A DNA stretch of 64,000 nt from Populus alba (lineage: Eukaryota > Streptophyta > Magnoliopsida > Malpighiales > Salicaceae), in the NCBI RefSeq assembly GCF_005239225.2, contig NC_133296.1, forward strand, positions 15,314,001-15,378,000, in the 5' to 3' direction. A program made the translations under genes and the position numbers. Position 1 is the stretch's first letter; each line of letters begins with the position of its first letter. This document shows, one piece after another, positions 46,168 through 59,234 of the stretch. The notes under the pieces are model-generated. The model saw nothing but the letters and a program-made list of their open reading frames with translations, made no database searches and was not told the DNA's origin.

Positions 46168-49020
46168 TACTTATGCTAGATGAGGACATTTTGGATGTTG
46201 TTTTAAGAAATCAAAGGCAATATAATACAGAGATGCAAGGCATGAAAAGGACTAACATGATAAATGGGACTTCATTTTTATAGGAAATAGTCCAAAAGCA
46301 CAACGCATTTCAGGCACTTGATGACTGTCATCAGAAGGATAATTTAATTGCAGCGGACCAAAAGAGAATCAGAACCAAATCCAGATCTCTATCAAAATCC
46401 ATCCCACTAGCTCATTACCTTATCAACACAAGAAAATATATTATTCTCCCTCAGCAAATTTGCCTATATCAGGTCCTCAATCCATTAAAAAAAAGCACAG
46501 ATAACACCGATAAGTAGTTTTCAACTTGTTTTTAGTTTAGACTTTAGGCTAAAGGGTCCAGTGCCGGTCAAGGTGAGCACATATCCATGGTCACTTCCAA
46601 GCTACGTGTATGATTAGTGTTTTAAGATAAAATATACATTGTTAATGTTTTAGGACATATGAACATAGAAGAGAAAAAAATTATAGGTTGAAGAGAGAAT
46701 TTTACATTAGACTAGATGATTGACCGTGTAGGCTTTGCTTGAATTAACTTTTTCTTGAATATAAAAAATATATTATGATATCACTAATGATTTTATTCTA
46801 GCAGGAAATTAAATTGTGTGAGTTGTTTTGATATAACTCGATTGATTTTGCGGGTTCAAAAGCAACCTAAATAACCTATAAAAATATAGTTTGACTAAAA
46901 AATAATTTAAGATAATATTTTTTTAATATTAAAATAACAACATATTAGATTAACTTGAAATGATCTGGGTTATAAGATTATAATAACCTCATATAAAATA
47001 AATCAAAATAAATTATGAAGCTTAATTCCTAATAAATTCAATGTTGATGATGAAATTAAAAATAATAATTAAAAAGAGGCCTAAAAAAATAACCCGAGTT
47101 AACCTGTCAAACCTACAATTCAGGTCATAAAATTGAGATAACTCAATGGAAAGTAAATCGAAACAAATTACGAATTTCAATCTTCAATTAGCTCAATGTT
47201 AAGGGTGATATTTAAAAAAAAATCAATTAAAAAAAAGATATGAAAAATTAACCCGAGTCAATTCACCAAACCCATGACCTGGGTCATCAGACCGAAATAA
47301 CCTTATAGAATGAAAATAAAAAATGACCTGATTTAATCTGTTAAATCCGCGACTTTGGTTATGAAACTGAGATAACTCTATAGAGAGCAAATCAAAACAA
47401 ATCATAAAACTCAATTTTCAATCGATCTTGTCGGACTCAACATTAAATAATGAAATTTATAAATATTCTCAATAAAAAAATAACACAAAAAAAGAGCTAA
47501 GTCAACTCGAGTTAACCCGGTAAGCACCATTACCATGTCATAAGACTAAGATAACTTAATTTAAAAAAAAAAACCAAAACAAATCATGAAACATAATTCT
47601 CAATTAAACACAATATTAAATGATAAAATCGAGAGATAAAAAATCAATTAATAAAAAGAAAAATAACTGATTCAATTGGGTTAACCCGTCAAACCCACGA
47701 TCCAGGTCATGAGATAGGGATAACCCAATAAAAATCAAATCTAATGTTGAAGAACATGTGACTCAAGTCATGAGATCGAGATAAACTCTTAAAAAAAAAA
47801 ACAAAAAAAACTCCTGATTTAACCGAGATTAAAATTTCAAAACCCGTGCCCTTAATCATGAGATCAAGATATTATTATAGAAGGCAAATAAAACGAGATT
47901 ATGAAGCTCAATTCATAATCGATCAAGAATTAAATGCTGAAATAAAAAAAAATAATTAAAAAAATAACACAAAAAACAACTCGAGTTAACTTGTTAGGCA
48001 CTATACCCGGGTCATGAGGTTGAATAAGAAAGTAAACAAAATAAGTCATGAAGTCTAATTCTCAATTAACCAATATTAAATAATAATAAAAAAAACTTGA
48101 ATCAATTGAGTTAACTCATCAAACTTACTATAACTCAATAAAAAATAAATTTAATATTAAAAAATAAATATTACTTAAAAAATCAAATAACAAAAGAGAA
48201 AAAAAAGGGCAAAAAGCTAGATGTACACTAAAACCCGTTCTGTTTTAGTTCATAGTTAATTTGTATATTATCAAAGGAAGAAAGACATATTCAAGCGCTA
48301 CCTTGAGGATCATCAAGATAATAAAACAAAGATTTGATGCTTTACATGCCAGAACTGTAAATACTTTACATGAGCACTAATGATTATAAAGTTCAAATAT
48401 TCTTCAATCCAATCAGAAAAGTGTGCAAATACGAGAAATCTAGACATGGTGCTTTATTCTTGAATTCTACACAGGAAAAATTGCAAACCATGTTGCATCC
48501 AGTAGTTCTGCACTTGAACATGAATCTGGGACAAGTACGAGTCAAGAAAAAAATAAAAATAAAAAAATATTATTTTAATTTTTTAAAAACAATTAACCAG
48601 ATTTGATCAAAAGGTCAGATTAATCTAGATTTTTAACCGGATTAATACAGGTTTTGTTATTAAGCTTGTGAGCAAGCAATTGCAAAAACCCTGCTACAAC
48701 ATGCAATATTGATTAAAAAAACACATGAATTGCTAACAGAGAATTAAATAATTCAATGTTAATCAAAATCCCATATCTACAATAAACAGGGCACAAGTGC
48801 AGTATTAGGTGCCTTAAACCAAATACAGCTTAGTATGGCATAACAAAATGCCTTTTTTTTCCCTGATAAATCCTGCTTCACAAATTTTTATGTCTACATT
48901 CCTAAAAGAACAGATCACACATCCTCCTCCGCCAATGGACAAAGGGACAAAGCATTCAACATTGTATGAAGGAAACCTCAGCTCAAGGAAAAAACATTGC
49001 AAGAAAAGGAAACAGAACTT
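46168..49020. other. Gene-free region with AT-rich repeat array and VAP gene 3' side
   Basis: 46168-46780 is unremarkable AT-rich DNA. 46780-48200 is the repeat array listed separately. 48200-49020 is spacer and the probable 3' UTR of the VAP-like gene on the minus strand. Confidence 0.5.
46780..48200. repeat. Degenerate tandem array of a roughly 130-170 bp AT-rich repeat
   Basis: The same ordered words recur about nine times: 'aacccgagttaac', 'gggtcatgagat', 'gagataac', 'aaagtaaatc', 'aaacaaatcatgaa', 'ctcaattctcaat', 'caatattaaatgat'. Phrase anchors fall near 46966, 47122, 47281, 47356, 47535, 47703, 47764, 47856 and 48010. Copies are heavily diverged and spacing is irregular. It has no coding potential. 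The same family appears at 51.6-52.2 kb and, inverted, at 23.2-23.9 and 41.8-42.6 kb. Confidence 0.7.
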
Positions 49021-50984
49021 TCACACAGAATCAACTTCAACCTGCTGGCGTGCCAGGTATCTTTCCCTCCGCTCTTTCTGAAATGTGTATCAGAGAAATT
49101 AGTGTCAGGAAAGATTATAGGCCACAATGTGATAAGAAGAAATTACACACCAAATGTTCAAGACCTTACCCACTCATCTATAACAAGTCCTTCGTTGACG
49201 ACACGGGGACCTGCATCTTCTGGAGGCTTCTTGCGTGTCTCAAGCTCAGCTTCAGCCTCAGCCAGTTGTCTTTTAAGTTTTTCCAGTGCCTTGACAGAGA
49301 TAAAACAGAATTCCCTCAAGGATTGAGAAAGCCTTTTCTTGTCTTTATATTTCGTTTTCAAATGCAGGCAGAGGACTTAATAGAGATATTTGAATTTACT
49401 TACAGGGCTAGGGCATTCTGGATCAAGAAAAATTACTCGCAGAATTTGCTCAACTGCTACTTGATCCTTCTGCTCGTCAAACTGAATAAAAACAATAGTT
49501 TTATCAGCAAAATCAAGGAAGATGTTCATAAAATCATGTTGCCATGAGCTTAATGTAGAATCCCTAATAAGAATCACATTAGGGGTTCAGGCAATATACC
49601 ATCTCAGGAACATATTCCATTTCTCCTTTCACTTTCAAGCTCATGATCTTGAACTTAACCCTGCTCTTCTGATCTAATTGTCTCTCATTGTTTTCTGGAG
49701 GTTCCACAAACTTGAATACTGTTGGACAAGTAATGATTCAGAATAAGAATACTCCAAAACCAAAATGTTTACAGCATACAGTCCCTGATCACTTTAATGG
49801 GGACAGTAATCTAGAGTGGTGGAGCAGGAGATTCTGATTACCAGTTGCGGTAAGACTTTCCCCAGGAGCAAGTATAGCCCCAGGAGGACGCATGTAACAG
49901 CTCTTTGGTGCAGTCGTTTGGAACTACAACAGCCATCAAATCACTAATTATTCCCAAAATTGATCGACATCAAAATCATTGATCAAAGAAAAGGAGTCGA
50001 GAGACGCTCCATACCTTGAAAGCTACATGATACTTGCAAGTGTTCTTGATGCCAATTGCACTCCTAACCTGTTTACCTGGTTCATCTTCAGCACAATAAT
50101 ATTGTAACAAATTAAGTACCAAGAAAACACAAATCTAGTTCACTACCAAATTTCCAATGTTTGAAACACAAAGTAAACCCCAGAAAGAACAGAGGAACAA
50201 ATCATTAAACAACTGAGTTCATCTGCATAATGATAGCTTCAAATCTGCAAACTAATCAAACAATCAGGTTCCTCAGCTATAAGTACATTAACAAAGAGCA
50301 GCTGGATGAATTGCAGTCGATATATGAGCAAACCCAATTAGGTTTCTTTAACTTGTTTGATTTTGACCAACAAAGAACAATCAATCTGTTTTCTTAAGGG
50401 CTAGACATTACCATTCTCAAGAATCTCACTTCCCTTCACTAAACTAAGAAAACCCCAGATCATCACCGACAGCAACTGAATCTACTAAACACAGTTCATA
50501 TCAAGCAAAACCTGCAGAGGACAATCTAATCTGTGTAATTTATGATATCAACAAATCGAAGGTCATTTCTTCATATAAAAATAAAGAAACCCAGATCACG
50601 AAAAGTAAAAAAAAAAAAGGTACAAAAACAGTACAAGCTACGCATACACAATCAAAACAAAAAGAACATGGCCAAAGATTTTCAACAACAAAGAACCACA
50701 AAACCTTAATTCTTACAAGGAAAGAAGAGCTTGTTAGGAGGATCAAGCCTGAGTCTTCTTCTAGTAGGCAACAAAGACTTAGTAACAAACGATATTGCAT
50801 TAGTTGAATAATAAAGACTCGATCTTGTCTCTCCAAGCTGGTTACTTTGGTTCTGTTGACAACCATTATTGCCATTACTGTTATTACTACTCATGGAACT
50901 TGAAGATGTTGAAGATGAAGAAGTGGTAGTGGTAGAAGAAGAAGCGGCATTGCCATTGCCATTGCTTGTTTGCCAAAATGGCAT
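49021..50984 (-). CDS. VAP-like MSP-domain protein, VAP4/MAMI type (7 coding exons, 264 aa)
   Basis: A plant vesicle-associated-protein relative. Coding exons on the minus strand: 50984-50717, 50085-50015, 49923-49842, 49718-49600, 49481-49404, 49289-49170, 49077-49021; all GT-AG and in phase. Residues 1-60 are a low-complexity Ser/Thr/Asn/Gly-rich leader. The major sperm protein (MSP) domain starts at RLRLDPPNKLFFPYEPGKQV and runs to about residue 200. It includes KNTCKYHVAFK, which in VAPs contributes to the FFAT-motif-binding face. A short coiled coil (LEKLKRQLAEAEAELE, about 208-223) follows, and the protein ends QQVEVDSV. No C-terminal membrane segment is present, unlike VAP27. Length and layout match Arabidopsis MAMI (At5g54110) as recalled. 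The likely role is membrane contact or trafficking, or a stress response; this is inferred from the family. Confidence 0.92.
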
Positions 50985-53155
50985 CTTGCAAAGACTCCAG
51001 AGGCTCCTTTCACTCTCTGCTTTAAAAGATGGAAAACTTGTTTAGTTTTCTTTACTGGGGCTTCGTGCTTTTGATTTATCTTCTGTTTTTACTATGATAA
51101 TGTTGCTGTTGTGCTGTCTTTGTTTCTGTTGATGAAAGCTATGTATCTCCCTATTGTAATAATACTATACCATAAAAATGTGCATAAACTGTGTAGTTTC
51201 TGCTGTAAGGTAATGCCTAATGGGAATTTGGTGAATTTTATTGGTCTATTTGAGGTCCGGTCTGCATAGATTCCCGGGCTTTTTCACTCCTTGGTGTGTT
51301 CGTTTTTGCCTTTTTTTGGTGGTAGCCATGATAGTGGGGGTGTTTTCTACCTACTTTTCTGTAAAGTATCTATTATTTAGATACATACAGCGTCGTTTAA
51401 AAAAAACCATCAATGACATTAAATAAACCGAACTTGAAAAAATAAATAAATTACATGATTAGTTGCAACATATGCATCCATGCATGCCAATAACAATATT
51501 ATTGAAAGACACCCTCATTTTTTTTTTAAAAAAGATATCCATGATTTTATTTAATAATAAATAAAAAATTAAATGAGATAAATTCATGAAAAAAAAAAAT
51601 TAAAGCTCAATTCTTAATAACTTAAATATTAAAAGATAAAATTTAAAAAAATTAGAAGAACAAAAAAAGAGAGTCAAGCCCATCCGAATCAGACAACCAA
51701 ATCCACGATTTAGTCGGTAGACTGAGATAACCTCATAGAAAGTAAATTAAATAAAATTATGAAATCAATTCTCAAATTAACCCAATATTAAAAGGCAAAA
51801 CTAAAAAAAAAAAAAAAAAAAACACAACTAAAACAAGGCTCGAGTCAACTTAAGTTAACCAACCAAGTTCATGACCCAAAACATAAAATCAAGATAACTT
51901 CATAAAGAGAAAATTAAAAAAAAAAAATTAACAAAGTCTAATCTCCAACAAACCAAATATCAAACAATAAATTTTTTTAAAAAAATCAATTCTAAAAAAG
52001 GATCTAAAAAAGAATAAAGTCAGCTCAAGCTAATATTTTAAACTCATGACCTGGGTCATGGAGCCGAGACTATCCCATAAAAAGCAAGTCCTAAAAAAAT
52101 CACAAAGTTAAATTCTTAATCAATCAAATACTTATAAATAAAATTGAAAAACAAATCAATTAAAAAATGATTCAATACAAAATAAATAATAATCAAAAGA
52201 ATGAAGATCAAATTTGATATAAAAATAAACTAAATGTCAAATGATGAAATAAAAAAGATAACTCAATTAAGAAAAGGGCTCAAAACAAAACAAATATTAA
52301 TAAAAATAATGAATACCAAATTTAATATAAAATAAAATGAAACAAAATGCTACAGGATAAAATTAAAAAAATAAAATCAATTTAAAAAATCAAAACAAAA
52401 CCAACAATAATAAAAAAAAATAAAAATTAAATTTAATAAAAAAATAAAATGACATGACAACTTTCAAGTTTAATAGACCAGCTCAAATTCCAAAAAAAAA
52501 AAAAAAGTATAAGAAGAAAGAAATTATTGTCAAAGACTTATTATCACTCCTCTATTCACATCCCACCACCATACAAATCTAGTTGAGATGGTTATGAAGC
52601 AATCGTGCAAGGCAGCATGGCGCTATGTAAGATGAGGCACGTGCGGCCTCTTCGCACATGGTGGTGCATATGCATGCACCAACCAAGTTTCTCTATCTTT
52701 TATTTTCAATTGCTTAATCTGTTTTTTTTTTTTGGAATACACCAACCAAGTTCCCCTACCTATCATTTTTAGTGGCTCAATTTTTCTTTGTTTTTGTTTT
52801 GGTTTTTTGGTTTTTTTTTTTTTAAAAAAAAATTTGAATCCTTAAGCCTTAAATATTTTAGATTGATATAATTGTATTTTATTTTACAAAACTGAGCATC
52901 AAACATGTGTCAGAATTTGTTTTTCAACATTGTGAGATCCCCACATTTAGGCAGCCAAAAAAATATTATGTCTAATCTAAGAAAAAAACTTAATATTAAA
53001 GGATCAAATTAAAAAATTTTAAAAATAATGTGGCATCATGCATTTAGAGTTTTATCAATCATTCAGTTTCATAATTATAATTATCTCATTAATAAAATTT
53101 TAAATTCTTATATTGTAATAGATATCATGTTATTTATTAAATAAAAAAATAGTAT
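50985..53155. other. VAP gene promoter side and AT-rich repeat array
   Basis: 50985-51200 should hold the promoter/5' UTR of the VAP-like gene. 51520-52450 is a second array of the degenerate AT-rich repeat, with anchors near 51711, 51880 and 52053. 52560-52790 is a GC-richer patch with a local direct repeat of 'caccaaccaagtt' (about 52677 and 52740) and a small perfect hairpin (TGGTGCAT/ATGCACCA, about 52662-52681). No gene is supported. Confidence 0.5.
51600..52200. repeat. Second array of the degenerate AT-rich repeat
   Basis: Same word order as the 46.8-48.2 kb array ('caacttaagttaacc', 'catgacccaaaacataaaatcaag', 'gggtcatggagccgag', then 'caatattaaaaggcaaaa'). About three recognisable units. 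Confidence 0.6.
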
Positions 53156-54725
53156 CGACACTACCTGAAAATCAATAAATACAAACGGAAATACCGAGGG
53201 AATATTTCTGTCGGTAAATTTCCGAGGGATTTTACCAACGGAAATATTTCCGAGGGATTTTACTGACGAAAAGATTCCCTCGGTATATACTGAGGGAATT
53301 ACCGTGGAAAAAAAAATAAAGCAAAGCAAAAAAAAAAAGATGACGTGTCATTTTTTACCAACGGAATTACCGACGGAAAAATTCCGTCGGTAAATCCGTC
53401 GGGAAATCTGTTGGTAAACTGTGAACACTGTTCATCATGTCAATTACAAAGAGAATTACCGACGGAATTTTTTCGTCGGTATTTTACAGAGAGCTCCAGA
53501 ACTGTTCATCTTCCAATTGCACTGTTAATTGTTTTACTTTACGGACAAAATCATCGACGGATTGAAAATGCGTCGGCGTGTTTTGGCGGTTTTCTGAAAA
53601 AATTCAATTGATTTAAAATTTTCATTTAAATATTACAGACGGAATCACCGACGGATTGAAAAATCATCGGTAATTTTTGGCGGTTTCTAAAAACTTTTTA
53701 CAAAATTGAAAATTTAAATTAAATATTACCGACGGAATAATTAAAAAATATTAATATTCAATTATCCGTCGGTAACGCGATCCAATAAAAAACCTGAATC
53801 CGCTTATTTCACAAGAGACAGACTCATTTCTTCTTCTTCTTCTACTACTTCTATTTCTTCTTCTTCTTCTTCTACTACTTCTACTTCTACTTCTTCTTCT
53901 TCTTCTTCACTATATGTAAAAAACATCAATATCTATTTCTTTCTCTTCTTTTCTCTCCTCATCTCCTTCTCTTTTCCTCCATGCTCGGGTATGTCTTCTT
54001 CTTCCTTCTTCTTTTATCCTCTTAGTTTTTTTTTAATTAATATGCTTCATGAAATTTTTTTTTCCTTAGCTTCACTTGCAAGTATATTAAGGTAAGATCT
54101 TTCTTTTTTCTTATTTTTTCATGATTTTTCACTATATTTGTTTTTTATTTAATTTTAATTGATTTTGTTCTTAATAATTGTATAAATGTTGTTGTGAGTT
54201 TTTTTTTTTTTTTTTTTCATATGAGATCAATTTTTAGTTGATTTATTTATAGGATTTTTAAATTTTTAACAATTGCAACTTCATTTTTTTCATATGAATT
54301 TTTTAGTTGAATTAATTTTTTTGTTTTATTTATTTGTTACAAATTTGTTTGAGTTGATTTTCTTATTCTTTTTTCCAAGCATTTTGAGTATATATTATAC
54401 AATGTTGATTTATGTTAATTTAATTATTTTATAATTTTATAAAATGAATTTTTTTAAAATGTTTTTAAATAATTACCGACGGACATTTCCGTCGGTAAAT
54501 CCGTTGGTAAATCCATCGGTAATAAAAAAAATTTACCGACGCGTCTGTTCCGCCAGTAAATCCGTCGGTAATATTATTACCGACGGAAAAAAAATTACCG
54601 ACAAAAGATTCACCGACGAAAATTCTCCGTCGGTGATTTAGTCGGTAAATTAATTACCGATGGAATATGTGTCTTACGCCGACGGAAAAAATCCGTCGGT
54701 AAAACTGTTAAATCTTGTAGTGCGA
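53156..54725. mobile_element. Non-autonomous CACTA (En/Spm-type) transposon with CGA target duplication
   Basis: The element runs 53159-54722 (1,564 bp). It starts CACTACCTG and ends CTTGTAGTG, the inverted CACTA terminus. The trinucleotide CGA flanks it at 53156-53158 and 54723-54725, the 3-bp target duplication typical of this superfamily. Both subterminal regions (53190-53790 and 54475-54710) are packed with direct and inverted copies of TTACCGACGGA / TCCGTCGGTAA, the sites normally bound by the transposase. The centre is AT-rich with a (TTC)n-like tract near 53829-53910. No transposase (TNPD/TNPA) coding sequence remains, so it would need an autonomous relative to move. Confidence 0.88.
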
Positions 54726-56559
54726 TTGCTAGCATTATATGTATAGTTAATGTTTTAAAAAGTCTTTTATTGTGAAAAAAAATCTATAATAGTTCCTTTC
54801 TAAGTAAGATTTATTGTCTGAATAAAGAATCAAAAAATTCACTTTTGCTTGGACGAACCAGCTTGGATGTCATTTTGCTTCAAAATTGACACACTCTTTA
54901 ATTTTTTTTCCCTCAAGAATAAACCTGCTTTTGCTCTTTATCTTAATAATATTTGTTTTTGTAATTCTATTTTTAATTTTTTTTTTATCTAAAAAGATAT
55001 TAAATTGATGCTTTTTAATTTTTTTTTATATAGTTTTGATAAACCAATATAAAAAATAATATTTTAAAATATTTTCAATTAAATAATACTAAAAAAGATA
55101 CACTAAAAAGAATGGATAAATTAAGGACAGGGACACTATGCTTGAAGATAGCATCTAAAACATCATGATTTGCTATGATGTCGCAAACATGATATCGTGG
55201 AAACATTAAAATAACACACTGATGCCCCCATGTGGCACTCTTGCAAGAAAAAGCATCCCTTCCATAATTCCTTCGCGGTGCTTCATTCAAAATATTTTGC
55301 AGGCAATGATTTAACCAACCAGAAGCATTTGGCACCAGAGAACCAGCTGCCAGGTTATAATCACACAACCTTTGTACAAAGTCACTTTACTTTTAAAAAT
55401 CTTTTGACATGGTCAACAATAATGAAGGATGGATTCCCCAGGATCTTCCCAGTGGACTAATTATAACACTCATGATACAATCCACAAAGCACTAATTGAC
55501 AATTAATGGAAAATGAAATTTTAGATGAAGATTATTGGAGTTAATTATCACTTACAAGTGACAGTCAGAGCTTTCATTCAAGGCAATCAATTTATCATTA
55601 TCCATATCTATTTAATATTGAGTTTGAGTTTCATATATATATAATCAAATTCAAGTCTTAAATGTTAGAATTCAATGTCAAATTAGGAAATTATGGATCG
55701 TAAAATGTAGAATTTGTGAGAGTTATAACAATATTAGAACTCTGCAATATTAAGATTGTTGATTTTCTTCTTAATTGGATTAAGATAAAATTTTTAGTTT
55801 ATTAGTGTTTGTAAAGCTGTATAAAATCATCTTGAATGCATAAGAAAAATAATAATTAGTTTAAAACAAAATCTATGTTATTACTTTTGTTCCACAATAA
55901 GGGTGAAGTGTTATCCATGTGTGAGTTAAAGCAGAGATTTATAATAATTTAGTAAGTGCTCTATTATTTATATAAGTATAGCATTATACATATGTTATGG
56001 TGTCATTTATTACACATGATATATAAAACTATACAAAAAGAAACATAATATTTCTTATTTTACAACTAATCCCATTGTGATATCCCTTATTTCCTATCAA
56101 GAAATTCTTTTTTAACAAATAAGGATAAATAAATATTCAATTCTCGGTGTTCATGACTAGGGTTTGACAAAACTAATTCGTATCTCTTCTCACTTTTTAT
56201 GGAGTTTTTCCGGCGGGATTAGGAGAAAATCAAGGTTGGCTTTCATCGTGTATGGTTGTGAATTTGATGGTTAGTATATAGCCTTGCCATGCCATGGAGG
56301 AACCACTCACCTCCCCCACCCACTCCCTATGATGATGAAGCCAACACATGTTCAGTTTATGCATCTGATCGAAGGTGTGTAGAAAGAGTAAAGAAGATGC
56401 ACATGGTTTTCTGCATTGACATTGAAATAGCAAGGCACATGTGATCATTTACTCTGGCATAAATATACACATGCTTGCTCCTTCCTCATCATCTTTTTTC
56501 TCCATGTTGGGTAGGAGCTAACAATTACAAAGTGTTGTGTTTTTCTGCTTACTTTTAGT
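54726..56559. other. Gene-free AT-rich region
   Basis: 54950-55080 resembles the AT-rich MITE-like family. 55100-55460 is less AT-rich but has no recognisable protein features on either strand. The final 100-200 bp before 56560 are probably 3' UTR of wound-induced gene B. Confidence 0.45.
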
Positions 56560-56841
56560 TTAATTGGGACCCCAACAACTCAAGTACATAACAGTTCTAA
56601 GTGATTCTTCTGATTGATTTACCCTTTTCTCTTTGCCTTCCCTCTTCGGTGCAAAATTTGAAGTTGTAGTTGCTGGTGGTGGTGGTGCTGCTGCTGCTGC
56701 TGCCGCCGCTTCTCGTCCTACTTGAGCAGGCTTCGAGGAGGAGGAGGAGGAGGAGGAGGAAGAGGCCATGTTCTTATCCTTCAATTCCTCCACAGCTGCT
56801 ACACTGCCTACAACTGTCCAAACTTTGCTCTTCCAACTCAT
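56560..56841 (-). CDS. Wound-induced DUF3774 family small protein B (93 aa)
   Basis: Intronless. It opens MSWKSKVWTVVGSVAAVEELKD and closes with the family signature SEESLRTVMYLSCWGPN, both diagnostic of the wound-induced DUF3774 family. The middle is low-complexity: a run of about ten serines, eight alanines and four prolines (residues about 27-57), produced by repetitive (TCC)n and (GCN)n codons. The tract probably varies in length between alleles. Function of the family is unknown; wound or stress induction is typical. Same strand as copy C, 2.4 kb away. Confidence 0.88.
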   Translation of the reverse strand: MSWKSKVWTVVGSVAAVEELKDKNMASSSSSSSSSSKPAQVGREAAAAAAAAPPPPATTTSNFAPKREGKEKRVNQSEESLRTVMYLSCWGPN

Positions 56842-59234
56842 TGTACAAAAATATGCTATGCAGATGATGCAAGGAGTAGCAAATCGTAGATGGGCTAATT
56901 ATACAGAGAGAATTGAACAAGATGAAAGCAGTTACAAATTAGCTTATGGTTTTTGCCAAATCTAAGCCTTTGATTCTTACCAGCGGCACTTTTTGTTTCT
57001 CTTCAGCCTAGAATTGAGGGAGAAAGCGATAGTCGTTTCCTTTTCATGGATATTTCCGGGATTCCACAAAGTGGACATGTTAAAAGACTCAATGTAACCG
57101 AAAAATTCAGGCCCGTTGTTTTACAAAATTCATGAGTAATTTGTTTTTTGGATGTTAAATCGAGTTTCATCTACAAGATAGTTTGTGTAATCGAGTGTAG
57201 TGTTAATTTAACACCTGCATGGTAGATCAATACAAAACCTGAGTGATCTAGAACTTTGCTCGGACTTATCAAATCTAGATGAATATCACTAAAATTTAAT
57301 TTGATTATTTAAAAAAAAATTAAATCAAATTATTTCAATTTTTTTTTTAAAAAAACCAACATTGTTTTGGATCTCCAACTTGTAACTTATATCAAGAGAT
57401 TGGTAACAGAAACAATTCACATTGAAACTATAAAGAAATTCCTTAAAAATTACCTTTTTTTTGGTAAAATAACTCAGGTAACTTTGGTTGAGTCTATTAA
57501 TTGTTGTTTGGTCACAAACAATTCACATTGAAACTAGAAAGAAATTCCTTAAAAAACAACTTTTTTTGTAAGAGATTAGCTAGCCGGAGCCTCCTCCCAT
57601 GATTCATGTGGTGATCGAAACATTACATGCACTTATTTCTAGAGCTAAATCAAATGAATTTGTGTGAAGCATAGATATTTATAAAATAAAATTGCTTTAT
57701 AGTATTTATAAATCAATTTTTGTGTTTGAAAGAATTCAACTGATCAACAAATCCATCGGGAGTGTTTTTGTTTTCTTTTACCGGAAAAGTATCCTGATCA
57801 TTACTAGAGGTTGTTAGAGGATGAAGGAGGAAGACATAACTTCTCATCAAAGTGAGAGTTCTGTCTTAACTTTTGGGTCTACGTCTCCATGCATCCTCTG
57901 TCTTGTCAAGTTTCCAAAGCTTTACAGCACAATTTGGAAAACGATCAGCTGATCGGGGACCTCTCTCTATAATCAATGTTTTATGAGCATAATTAAAACA
58001 CTAAGAAAAGCTCCAGAGAGACAGTAAGACAATACTTAGAAAAGATAGTATATATTATACAGAAACTGCTGTAACATTATCATGCACAAGCTGCTGCTGT
58101 GCAGCTCTTCTACTGTCATGCCAAGCATGGAGATAATCTTATCGAAAAGTTGTTTTTTTTTTTTTTTTATAACAAATATACATATCTTTTGATTTTTTTC
58201 AACAAGTACTTAATAAATAATTAATATGAGATATATGTCTAATTATATATTCTTTAAAATATCTATATTTTATGTCATTTAAATAAACATAAGGATATAC
58301 AATTGTACCAAAAAGAAATAATTCATGTAACAAGAATGATTTCTAAATTAATAGAAAAATTGTTAATTCAATTTATGTGTTTCCACACGTATTATAAACA
58401 ATATAATTAGATTGAATTATATGATTTTTTTATTTATTCTAAATATAAAAATTATAATAAGCTATATTTGCTTATAAATTAATTCAATTCAGTATGTGAT
58501 TTTGTTTCAAATAGAATGTTATAGTTTTTTTATGAAGTTTAATTTTTTAGCTAATGATGTGATATTAAATGCAAAATAAATAAAAAATACCATTTCCTTC
58601 TTTAAAACTTTTGGTTACATGATTTTAACACGTTATAGTTAATTCAGTCTTCTCAACAAATAATTGATCTTTTATTTTATTTTGAATATCCTATTTAAAA
58701 CTTATTAACTAACCTTAGCCATAAAAGGATATTATTGATATTTATAATAAAAAGTAATCTATAAAAATTATAAACAAAATTAATATATAAGATACTACAT
58801 AGTCAAAAATATCCTCCCATGATCATTTAGCGATTCATGCAACAATATCCCATTGAAACACAAACATTTCTGTAGCAGAAGCTGATTGAGCTGACCATGT
58901 TTTGTCCTAACTCCTAACAAGTGTACGTCGCTTAAATTTCATTTTGATTAGTATTCTAAAACAAAAAGAAAAAAGAAAAAAAAGAGAGAAACTGTTAGTC
59001 AGAGGGAAGAGATAGAAATATAGAATAGATTTTAGAGTAAATTTGTAATTTTTCTAAACATAAAAGATAAGAAATTAAACATATATCCTCTCTATTCTCA
59101 CTATTTACATCTTTTTTATCTTCATATAGTTTACCAAACCCTAATTTAGAAACTCACTCCCTCCTTGATTGTCTCTATATATAGAGACACGAGTCTATGC
59201 ATGAATATAGCTCCTCTGCTAGTAGTTTTAGATA
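56842..59234. other. Spacer between wound-induced genes B and C
   Basis: Contains a direct repeat (about 57410-57458 and 57517-57566, sharing 'caattcacattgaaacta' and 'aagaaattccttaaaaa'). The rest is AT-rich. About 58080-58140 is a short GC-richer stretch ('agctgctgctgtgcagctc') with no identifiable product. No additional gene is supported. Confidence 0.5.
57410..57566. repeat. Local direct repeat, about 50 bp x 2
   Basis: Two copies offset by 107 bp, nearly identical over about 45 bases, each ending in a poly-T tract. Confidence 0.8.

Noticed and set aside
48966..49547. 193-aa plus-strand open frame
   Set aside because: It is antisense to exons 5-7 of the VAP-like gene, which is supported by conserved protein sequence and intact splice phases.
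46780..52200. CRISPR-like regularly spaced repeats
   Set aside because: Spacing is irregular, copies are degenerate, and the window is clearly plant nuclear DNA.
58080..58145. Possible microRNA hairpin around 'agctgctgctgtgcagct'
   Set aside because: The inverted match is short and there is no 20-22 nt duplex of microRNA quality or known microRNA match.
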